Of a stretch of DNA of 64,000 bases, positions 47,301 through 59,124 are shown in pieces. The first letter of the stretch is position 1, and each line of letters starts with the position of its first letter. Origin of the DNA: Sarcocystis neurona. Lineage: Eukaryota > Apicomplexa > Conoidasida > Eucoccidiorida > Sarcocystidae. The stretch spans positions 2,749,063 to 2,813,062 of the forward strand of contig KL647300.1 in the NCBI GenBank assembly GCA_000727475.1, in the 5' to 3' direction. The position numbers were made by a program, and so were the translations under genes. The notes below the pieces were generated by a model, which saw nothing but the letters and a program-made list of their open reading frames with translations, was not told the DNA's origin and searched no databases.

Positions 47301-50300
47301 CGTATATGTGGGAGCCGTGGAAAGGAGGTCTGCGTAGAAGGCAGATGTGAACAGGAAGCTGCAGCAGGGCACCGCGCCTACCGAGAGAAGTCTGTGCTTG
47401 TGTCTTAGCCGCTGCAGCACGGCACGAGTTTGCTCTTCCTCTGTTTTAAGTTGCTGCTCGACCACGGCGGAGGCCCCGACGGTCCGTCGCTGTCTTTCTG
47501 CCACTTCTTCGAGACTCTTCACACTCTGGTTAGCGACAGGCCCGCACGCGCACGCACCAGAACAGGCAGCAGCAGCGGCGCATGCACCAGGCACAGCCGG
47601 CAGCAGTGTGGGCGGGCCACACGAGCTGCGACACGCAGAAGAAAAGCCGAACACCCTCACGACTTTTTCCCCCACCTTCCCCCCGTCCACTCGGAAGCAG
47701 CAGCCGCAAACACATGTCCAGAAGACGCTGCAGCAGAAGTAGAGGCAGCAGCAGCAGCGATGGCGCACACGAGGCAGCAGCAGCAGCACCGGCCCGGCGA
47801 AACGGCAGCCCAGGGGAAACCAGCAACAGCAGCAGCGGCGAGGACAACAGCCGCAGTACGAGCACCGGGGAGCAGAACCAACCCCGAGACGCAGCAGCAG
47901 GGAAAGCAGCTGCAGCAGAAGCAACGGCGGCAGCAGCACGTGCACCGCAACAGCCTGAGCAGAGACAAGCAGCAGCGAACGCTGCGACGGCGGAACCAAC
48001 GAAAACAGCAGCAGAGTCATGGAGAAGAAGCAGCAGCAGCATTACCACATAGAAGCAGCAGTAGTAGAGAAAAGAAGCAGCAGCAGCATCATCACACAGA
48101 AGCAGCAGCAGCAGCAGCAGCACAGAGATGTAGTAGCAGCAGGGTTGAGAATCAGCAGCCGCAGCGTTATGAAACAGCCGCAGCGGCAGCATAGAGAAGC
48201 AGCAGCAACACCGTAATGAAACAGCAGCGGCAGCAGCATAGAGAAGCAGCAGCAGCACCAGCATAGAGAAGCAGCAGCAGCAGCACCGTAATGAAACAGC
48301 AGCAGCAGCACAGAGAATCAGCAGCAACAGCGTAGAGAATCGGCAGCAGCAGCGTGGCGAAGCAGCGAGAGCAGCGTAATGAAACAGCAGCAGCAGCACA
48401 GAGAAGCAGCAGCAGCATAGAAAAGCAGAAGGTGCTCAGAGAAGCAGAAGGAGCAGCATGAAGAAGAAGCATCAGCAGCATAGAGACGAAGCAGCAGCAG
48501 CCTAGAGAAGCAGCACCAGTGGCACAGAAAGGCAGCAGCACCAGGTTGGCAAAGGAGCTGTGCAGTGGCATATAGTGCTAATATACGAATATATATGCAG
48601 AGAGAAAGAAAGCTGCTCCTCCTCACTCAAAGAGATACGAAGATTCACACGAAGATCCACGTATACTCACAACGGTACACTACTCCCTTCAAAGTCACCC
48701 ACACATATACACACAAACATGCTAACGGGTATGTATACTTCCACGTATATGGAGACACAGAGAAACAACTGGACGCTCTACATAGAAAGACGGTAAAGCA
48801 AATAGACACAAACATATATATATGCAGAGACACAGAGACACACACCTAGTCCTTTGTAGAGTTGTATCGTCGGTTTTGTTAGGCATTCTACAGAGGAAGA
48901 CAGGGGAACAAATACATACACACGCAAATATATACAGCGACGGAGATAAAAAGAAGCACCTCCCTTCATCTGTAGAGTTACAACGGCGGTACCTGGCGAA
49001 TTGCCGCTTCAAGCCGAGAAATGCATGCTGCGTACTGCGCATTCGGAACGAATATGTCGCTGATGGAGAGCCGCCAGAAGAGCAGCAGGAAGTCCCGAGA
49101 CACTCCAAGGGGCTGCTGCTGCTGCTGCTGCTGCCGGGAGAGTTCTTCGTCCACGATCGGCTCCACCAGGTGCTGCCACTTCCCTGCAAAACAGAAACGC
49201 ATGCGCCTTCGTCACCCGTTCGACACGTTTCTCGGCAAAGCACCGCAGCAGACACAGATAGCGAGACACACACACGCGTACATACATACATCCGGTGGCA
49301 TATACCTATATATATTTATATAGCAATGCAGGTAGTCTTACATTAGATCTTCCAGCAATTACACATATATATATATATACACTTATACGTACAAGTATAC
49401 ACATGTATGTACATATATATATATATATACACGCAGACATACGCGAAGATATACACACGCATGTATAATTTTCCGTACATCGACTCATATGTACAGGTAG
49501 AGCTACGTGTAGAAATATCTCTCATATATATATATATATACATATGTATATATACATATGCATGCTTGTATATGTCATACGTATACGTGTTTAGTATTTA
49601 CAAATATTTGAAAGGAAGAGAAAAGAATGTTGACGTGACGTACTCGAGATAACGACTTGCTGCTGAGTTTTTCCGTCCCTCTTCGCGCCCTGCGACGCAG
49701 CGCGTTGCTGCTGTTGCTTCGGCTGCTGTCCGGCACCTCCCCCGACCTCCGATCCGTCCTTCTCCCACTTCGCCTTCTGAGAGAACGTACCAGCACCACC
49801 GGAACCGCCAGCAGAGGGATCAACGCATGCAGCAGCAGCAGCAGCTCCAGCTGCCGCCGCGGCGGCACTCTGCAGCTGTGACGGCAGTAGCAGCAGCAGT
49901 CTCAGCAGCAGCAGTTGCAGCAGTGTCACAGCAACAGCAGTCGCAGCAGCCCTACAGTGGGAGCAGTCGCAGCAGAAGTAGCAGCAAGAACAACAGCATT
50001 AAAGTACGGGCTGCAGCAGGACCCGCAGCCGTCGTAAGCGCAGCACGAGCAGCAGCAACAGAAGCCGCAGCAGGCATCCCCTGCGGACCGGACGCACTCC
50101 ACGAGCGCACGTGGTGCAGCACGTGCCTCTCTCTTCCTTTTCAGCAGCACTGGCAGGACTCAACCGTCGCTACCAACAGCAGCAGACACAGGTCGTTCTA
50201 CAGGAGCAGCAACAGCAGTCCTCTCCTCACTAGCAATATCTTGCAGCGTGGCCCTTGCCCTCTTTCCTATAGCAGCGGCAGCAGCAGCAGTTCCCGTGAG

Positions 50301-53256
50301 AAACCAGCAGCAAAAACACTCCCGAAGCCACCGAAAGAGCCCGTCCTCTCTCTCTCAGCAGCAGCAGCATTTCATTCACTACCAGCAGCAATTCCTCTGC
50401 TGCAAACAACACCAGCCGTCACTTTGTAGCGGCAGCAGCAGCAGCAGGAACAGAAGCAGCAGCGTTTCCGAAATCGCACTCCTATCTAGTACATACGCAT
50501 ATATATATATATATATATATGTAGATAGATATATAGACAGGTATAGTGTGTAGCACTTACAAGCAAGAATATATACATATATATATATATATCCATAGAG
50601 AGAAGGGGAGCAGGTATGTATGTATACGTGTATGCGCGTATGGATATATATATATATATACATATATTTAATAGCGACATATTTCTGATACGTGCACTGC
50701 AGGCTGCCTGTCCGTTGCGATGTGGAGTTGCCCCTTCGATAGCAGCAGCAGCAATTCGTTTGTCGCGTCAGGAGTAGCACTTCCGTTTAACGAAGCCCGA
50801 GCAGCAGCAAAAGCACACCATTTCCCTGTGTCCGCATCAGCAGCAGCACAAACGTCGAATAGGGAAAAGAGAAGAAATTGTCAAGAACTCACCATCAGGA
50901 GCTCCGGCAGCGCCGGCCGAACAAGAGACCACGCCATTGCAGTTTCGAAGAAAGAGAAAATCAGCCGAATGGGTGGAAGCAGCGAAGCATAACGCGATGC
51001 TGCTGCTGCTGCTGCGGCTGCTGCTTCCTCTTCGTCCTCCTGCGTTGTAGACGCAGTCGCATGACACGCGATCCCGCTGCTGCCTTCTCCCTCAACGACA
51101 TTCTTCCGACTGCTGCTGGCCGTGCTGCTGCCACCGCCGCTGCTGCTTCTGCTGCTGCTGCTGCCGCTAGTGCTGCTGCTGCTGCTGTTTGTGACGCTAC
51201 TCCTGCTGTTACTCTTAGTGCTGTCCCCCGTCGCAGCAGCGGCGGGAAGGAAAGAAGGAGGTGGAGGCAATGTGCGCAGGAAATATTCGAGCAGCTGCAA
51301 GTGGTACGCATGCAGATCGTCGAGCGTGCTGCTCAGCGCATGCAAAGACCGAGGGAAGTTGCTGTCGTAGCAGAGTTCCATACGCTGCAACAGCAGCACC
51401 CGCAACAGCAACGGAGCGCAGGGTGGATAAGAAGGCAGCAGTTGCTGAACAACAACGACTTTTAAGTCAACGGGAGGACAGAGGAACAGCAGATGAAAGG
51501 AGGAGACGCAACAGCAGAAGTTGGTGTTGCAGGTGCATCACCAGCAGCAGCAGGGGCAGCAGCAGCGGCAGCAGCTGAACCACCCCCACCAGAAGAAACA
51601 GCACGAGGCTGGCTACTGCAACAGCAGGGCAAGTAAAAGAGCAGCAGCAGGAGTGAGACGGACAGTGTCACGCAGTAGTGCCGCAACAGCGACAGCAGCC
51701 ACAGAGGTAGCAGCGAAGCAGCTGCAGGAACATCACGGCATCGGTCGCAGCAGCAGCACAGTAGCAGCAGCAGCACAGTAGCAGCAGCAGCACAGTAGCA
51801 GCGGCAGCACAGTAGCAGCAGCAGCGCAGTAGCAGCAGCAGCAACACACGGGGACAGGAACAGCTGCGCGCCAAAGAACAGCACCACAGACGCACTTGCA
51901 GCAGCCGCAGAGCAGAGAACTCGCAGCGGCAGCAGTGCAACACACAGCGGCAGCAAAGCAGCAGCAGAGGAAAGACAGCAGTCGCACCGTGGACAGCTAC
52001 AGACGTCCACAGGCAGCAGCCACAGCAGCAAACCAGCAGTGCCCCTGCCTCTACCTTCTTAGGTCTGTACAACGCTCTTCAGCAGCCCACCTTGCCGCCT
52101 TCCCTGCACCCACAAAAGGACACGCGTTCTTCTCCTTTCTTCGCGAAGATATGCACACACATATATATTAGAGGTACACACATGTATATAAGTGTCTCCA
52201 TACATATATGTATATATGCTGCGCGGCTGGCTGTAGAGCCCTATGCGCGTGTTCGCTACGTAGCCAGACAATTACATGCCCACGCTCAGGTACAGGGTGA
52301 GAAAAAAATACACATACATATATGCATGCATTGCATTCTATATACATATGTATCTCAGTATACCCATATATGTATATGTGTGTATGTTGCGCAAATGGCT
52401 GAAGAATTGTATTGTGCGTGCACGCGGAGAGCAGTCCTACAGTGTATAGGCAGAGTGTTTCTGCTGTCGTTCCTCCTTTCATCCGTCCTTGGCGCTGCTG
52501 CTGCAGAGCAAACCGTCATGCACGAGCCTCTGCTAAACGACTGGCTGCCGCTATCCTCCTCTCTGTTTTCTTTTAATATCTGCAGACTCCTGTCCCTCTC
52601 CCTTTGCGACTGTTCCTCCATTTTCCGCCTGCTTGCTGGTGCTGCTGCTGCTCCTCCTCCTCCTCCTCAGCCTGCTCTGCCGTTTTTCTTTCCTTTGCTG
52701 CTGCTGCTCCTGTTCACTCCTCTGGCCGCCCTCTGCTGCTCCTCCTCTGGGCAGGCCCTCCTCTCTGTCTGCTTCTCCTCCATCTAGTGCCGCTGCTCTT
52801 TCGTCCCGCGCTTCTTCGTCTCGTCCTTGCTGTTGCTGCTGCTCACCTGCTTGGCTATAATGAGGAGCAGCGGCGCGACAATCGAAGGTCGCGTCAGAGC
52901 TCGCAGCAGCGCAGTTGGCTGCTGTCCTTCCTGCTGCTGCTGCTGCCGTCCTGCTGAACCTGCTGCTGCTGCTCCGCTGTCCTTGCTGTTCTTGAACGGC
53001 ACCAGCATCGCGCTCCCCGGGGTGTCCAGACACCCGATTTCTTCCTCTCCCCCGGCCATGATTTCTGCCTTCAGCGAACTGCCTCCTCCCTGCAAAAAGC
53101 AGCTCTCCACCAGAAGAAGAAAACTCGAGTAAACACAACAAAATGCCCGCGCTACGCATACTCTTACGTGTAGATATAAAACAATCCGTCAAATACATAT
53201 ATATATATATATATATGTGGCTAGTCGGAGAGCCACATAACCACACCCGGAAATCC

Positions 53257-53303
<47 letters not shown>

Positions 53304-54282
53304 TGTATGGCTTCTCCGAAACCCAGATAATCATATTCTAAATACACATATATATATATACACATGTGTGTATGGCTAGTCGGAGAGCCGGATAATTGCA
53401 GTCATAAGTATACATATACATATTGAAGGTATGCGGAGTTCAACACATGTGCGTACGTAGCGATACTGAGCAGCGGCCAGTTATATAGGCAGACGATATA
53501 CAGAGAAAGGGACTCTGACAGAAATGTAAGTGAATTTCGTTCGAAAGAAAAAGAGAGCTCTTAAGACCACGTATATATATATGTGTATATATATAAATGT
53601 ATGTACACATATACGTATACATACATAATACAATATATATAAGAATAGATACGCATCACATTTCTGTGAGGCAATACCAGCAACAGGAGCCACACATGTG
53701 TCTCTGTTTGAGTTATGAAACGGGGGGGTATCGTCTCCGGAAGCACCGCCCGAGGGACAGCAAAAAGGACGCCGACCCCTGACGTGTCTACGCGCATGCA
53801 AAAGGAAGGGCCACCAGTAGTCTTCTTCTCTGTGGCTGGCGCAAGCCCGCGCACGCGCTTCCGACAGCTGCTGCTCCTCTCGATGGGAAGAAAGTCTGTC
53901 GCCAGAGAAAGCTTCGAATATATAAATCCCGTGCTGCTCCAGACTACGAGCCACCCACGTAACCATTATATACATATAAATACATACATATATGTGCATA
54001 CATATATGTGCATGCATATATGCATATACATTATACAGGTATATAATAAGCCGACGGCTGCCTTGTTTTGACAGAGGCAGGTCTCATCGAAATCTTCTTG
54101 GCCACCACCAGGCCTCCCTGCCCTCTCCATCGCTCGCCCTGCCAGCGCCTGCTTCGACACTTCTGTATTTATTCACCGCCCCCTACAAGGAAGCGACGAC
54201 AGCAAAACCAGCGTGTGGGGTCACTCTTCTCTTCCAGAAACTGCCACTACACTTCTACACATACGTACAGATATACGGAACT

Positions 54283-54314
<32 letters not shown>

Positions 54315-57300
54315 CGTATACCGAGTGTACATACGTAGTAGATAGTTCTACAAAGAAAGATACACATATCTACACGTATATACACGCGTATACACCTAAA
54401 CCTCTATACCGTGCCACATATATCTGTGTATTGACAGAGGGAGACGGAGAGAAATATATATATATATGTATATGTGAATACGGGACATGATTATATATGC
54501 ATGTAGTCATATAAATATAGACAAAGAGACATGAAAATTAACACACGTACACACACACACACACATACATACATACATACATATATATATATACAGGTAT
54601 ACATGAAAGTTAGAAGGAGAGAGAAGGGAAGATGAGGAATATCCTTGGGTAGCCCTGTGGCACTTTTTCGAGGGAACATATGCATGCATGCGTCACCTGC
54701 GCATATATTTGGTCTTGCGTTAGAGCCCCGGCTTCCGGCAGCTTGGGGCAGGCTCCTGCGACTTCAAGAAGTTTCTCGATGTATTCCTTGTCCTGGTAGT
54801 AGCCCAGCAAGTCGTTCGGATACCGGCGATTTTCTCCAAGCAGCCGCAGAGGCTTCGACGCAGCAGGCACGGCGACCTCCCACCGAGGAGCAGCCGCAGC
54901 AGCAGCAGCGCGCTGCGCGGGAGAAGAAGAATATGAAGAATAAGCAGCAGCAGCGTCAGAAATCGGCGCGAATGACGAAGCAGCAGCAGCGTCAGAAACC
55001 GGCGCGAATGACGAAGCAGCAGCTGCTCTGGCAGCGAGGAAGGCTGCAGCAGGACGGGTCGGCGGCGGGGCTGCAACAAGAAGACACTGCGACGCGTCAA
55101 AGTCCTTCCATAGGCGGAAGGCGGTCGACAGCAGCAGAGGCGACAAATCCGTTTGGTGGTGGCTGTACGTACACCGCAAACACCGCCCCACACGCCCGCA
55201 CAACAACAGCAGCATGAGGACGCACGGAAGGAGAAGCAGCAGCGGACCGAAGAGCGGGAAGACAAAGCAGCAGCAGCACCAGCAGTGGCACCAGCAGCAG
55301 CCACCGGGCAGCGAAAATGAAGAGGCAAGAACGAAGGCGTGTGCAGGGGCAGCAGCAAAATGAGAAATGAAAAGCAGCAAATGGTGGAGCAAAGCAGTCG
55401 CCTGAAACAGAGCAGCAGCAGAAGCAAACAATCCCAGCATCCGCGGTAGCAGCACGTATCTGAACAGCAGCAGCGGCAGTCGACGCAGCGACAGCGACTA
55501 ACCAACTGCAGCAGCGGCAGCAGCCACAGACTCCCTGCCTCAGCAGCAGAAGTTGAAATAACAGCGGCAACACCAAGAGGAGCGACGGAGAAGCCCGACA
55601 CACCTAAAAGCAGCTGCAGAAGCAACACAAGCAGCAGCATTTATGAACGCACACGCATGCAGAGAGAAAATCGACACAGGGGCCACCAATCTGAAGAATA
55701 AGATGAACTGCTTCTGACAACGCACACACTATATACGGAGACAAATATATGCAGAGGCTCAACATCTCCCCCTCAGTAACTTCTCTCTTTTTGTCACTAG
55801 GTATATATATATATACGTAGGGACAGAAACATATAGATTATAAAGTGAGCCACATATACATACATACATATATATAGATATACATAAACATACAGAATAT
55901 AGAGTGAGACATATACATATATGCATGTGTGCATAGAGACTACAGAGTGAGACACATATACACATATACATATATATAGACTATAGAGTGAGACACACAT
56001 ACACATATACATATATACAGACTATAGAGTGATACACATATACATATATATATACATACGAATAGTGTATTGCTCGAAATTTCCTCTTCAGCATATCCTC
56101 TCTCTTCTTCCATGTGTATACGAATGATCCGCAGGACGACGCCACCGGGAGAACGCAGCCATGTGCATGCGTCTACGTGTTCGTTGCTGCTGCAGGTCAG
56201 AGAATTTGTTGTGGGAGTGACGTTTTTTACATTTTGAGGAATTTCCCTGCGAGGACGGCTCTGTTCGCGAGCTTCTTCGACGCTGCCGTGGACGGCGGTG
56301 CTGCAAGTTGCTGCCGCTGCAGCAGGAAGACGAAGACATCTGCGGCAAGGGGAGTCAGCATTCTCGTTGCTGCTGCTAGCGTAGCTGCCATGTTGCTGTC
56401 GAACAAGTCTGCCTGTTGCATGCAGAGCTCGGCCAGCGGAAACGGAGCAGCAAATGCCAGGGAAGATATCTCATACAGCAGGCTCCGTTCTTTCCTGCTG
56501 CTGGTGCTGCTGCTGCTGCTGCCGCTCGAACCGCTGCTGCTGCTCCCGTCAAAAACCGCCGCAGTCAGTCGCTTCACGCGCTTCCGGAGCCGCACTCGGG
56601 CCGTCTCATAACTCAGCAGCGTCTGCAGAACACCAGAGAACGGCAGCAGCAACAGCAGCATCAGCGACAGCCACACAGCAGCATCGGAGCAGCCACACAG
56701 CAGCATCGGAGCAGCCACACAACAGCGCGGCAGCCAGCGCAGCAGCGCAGCAGCCAGACCAGCGGCGGCAAGCGGCAGGAGAAGGGCAGCTCCAGCAGCA
56801 GCAGCAGGAAGGAGAATAACCGCGCCACAGGGGCAGCAGCAGCAAGAGAAGCAGCCACAGCAGCAAGATCAGCAGTCACTGCAGCAGTGGCAACTGCACC
56901 GGCCACAGTAGCAGCGGCAGGAGGAGCAGTGACAACAGCAACGTCAACAACAGCAACGTCAACGGCAGCAACGTCAAAGCAGTGGCAGCACCACCTGCAG
57001 TGGCGGCACTAGGAGCAGTGGCAGCGCTAGGAGCGGTGCCAGCAACGGCAACAGCCGCCCTAGCAGCAGCACCGCCACCTGGGCAGCCGTAGCTGCAGCA
57101 GCATCGAGACGGCGATTTGCATAAATGAAAGGAAAAGAAAGAAGAAGCGGAGCACGACACGAAGCAGACGAAAATTCTCAGCAGAACCACACAGAGGCGG
57201 GAAACAACCGCAGACGCAACAGGAGCTGGATCGACAGTCGCAGAACACCACGGAAGAAGAAGGTGAGAGCAGCAGCGGCATCGCATGAGTACACACCTGC

Positions 57301-59090
57301 TTCATCCAGCAGAACCAACAGCAGCAGCAGTCACAGGAACAGCACCAGCAGCAAAAGGAACACCAGCAGCAGTAGCGCAAAAGCTGCAGGAGCAGCAGTA
57401 GCATTGACAGTAGCAGCAGTAGCAGCAATAACAGCGACATGAGTAGCAGCAACAGCAACAGCAGCAGTAGCAGCAGGAAGTGTGCGGGACCGGCAACCAC
57501 AGCGCGGGCAACAATACGAGCAGCAGTCGCAGCCGCGGCGACAGTAACAGCGGCAGCAGCATCACAGGAAGACGGCGCGCTTCACTAGCAACAGCAGCAG
57601 CAGTGGCAGTGCGACCAGAAGACGCGCTCCGGGCCAGGGGGGGAAACGCTGTGAGAGCAGCAGAGCGGCGAGTAGGACAGCAAGATCAGCGGCTCCTGCA
57701 GCAGGACGCGCTGCAGTAACGGCAACCACCGAAGGAAACGGTGCTAGTTGTGTTTGTTCCTTACGAGCGGAGGCAGCTCCTGCGACTTCCACTGCTCGAT
57801 AATTCTTTCGTAAATAGAGTACCGTCGGGAGGCAGGCAGCAGCTGCAGCACTCCCCACATTTTGCTGCTGAGCAGCGCAGCACCGGCGGTGACGACAGAG
57901 AGAGCAGGGAAACACACGTCCAGCAGCAGTTCTTCCTGCAGAAACAAAAAACAGGGCGGAACACACACCGCAGTCGCAGCAGGCAGAGTGAGAATGGACC
58001 GAGCTGGACACGGCTGCCGCTGCAGTGGAGTGCCCCGAAGCAGCAGTCCTGCAAAGCAAAAAGTAGAGAGAAAAGAAGCAGCAAACGCGCAGAAAGCATC
58101 CAACACAGTACCAGCAAATCCCAACAGCAAGAGCACTCTCAGCCGCGATCCGAACTCCCAGCAGCAGGAAGCAGCAGCAGCAAGACGTAGTAGCAACCGC
58201 GCTACTACTGGTAATAGTAGTAGTAGTAGTGGTAGAAACAGAAGTGGTCACAGTGACAGCGGCTGCGGCGAACAGGGGAATACAGAGCTGCAGCAGAAAA
58301 GACAGCAGCACGACGCAAGAGAGGGAGGCGGCAGGTGAGCAGCAGAAGACCCGCAGCGCAGCAGCACACACAGGGCGGCGGCGCCAGTATCTGCAGCAGA
58401 AGCAGCGCAGCAGCACGACGCGAGGACGGCGTGCAGCAGCCGTAGGTGCGGAGAGGCATGGGGCCGGCGCGCCGCAGCAGCAGCAGGCATCCAGGCAACG
58501 CAGCAGAGCAACGGACACAGCGAGAGACGCGATCGAGAATGAACAGCAGCAGTAGCAGCAGGATCAGGCGCAGCAGCAGGATCAGGCGCAGGAGTGCTGA
58601 GAGGGACAAATGCAGCGTCTTCACTCTTCTTGCTACCGAGCAGACGCTCCACGTCACCGCATGCAGACAGATACGTCAGTGCATATCTATACATATATAT
58701 ATGCGTGGGTGCACTACTCCATCTATTCATATATATGCATATATATATATATCTGTTCGAAGAAGCAGACGTTTCGTCAGTTCTCTACGCGTATGGGCGT
58801 ACGTCTATGCAACAACGACATACATATACGGCCTACGACGCACATACACACGCGCAGACATACATAGACATATATATGTACATGAAGGGAAAGGGACGGA
58901 GAGATATGAGAAGAGAAGACAAGACAGACAAAGGCATCCCGCCATATTTTAAATTTAGCAGCAATTCCATGAACAGTCCAATATCTACGCAGGGGAAGAA
59001 AAGAGCAAATGCAGAAGTACATCTACATACATGTAGGGAAAGACGCAGAAGATGCCTCACAGAAACTCACACATATATATATATATGTAT

Positions 59091-59124
<34 letters not shown>

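Noticed and set aside
47530..48399. 289-residue minus-strand frame rich in Leu/Cys/Ala
   Set aside because: Lies in a THO2 intron and only translates CTG-type triplets; no conserved block and phase does not join exons 8 and 9.
54720..55640. 306-residue minus-strand Leu/Cys frame
   Set aside because: Wrong frame over THO2 exon 4 plus intron; the frame carrying RRYPNDLLGYYQDKEY joins its neighbours in phase.
57562..58518. 318-residue minus-strand frame
   Set aside because: Overlaps THO2 exon 2 in the wrong frame; the remainder is CTG-rich intron.
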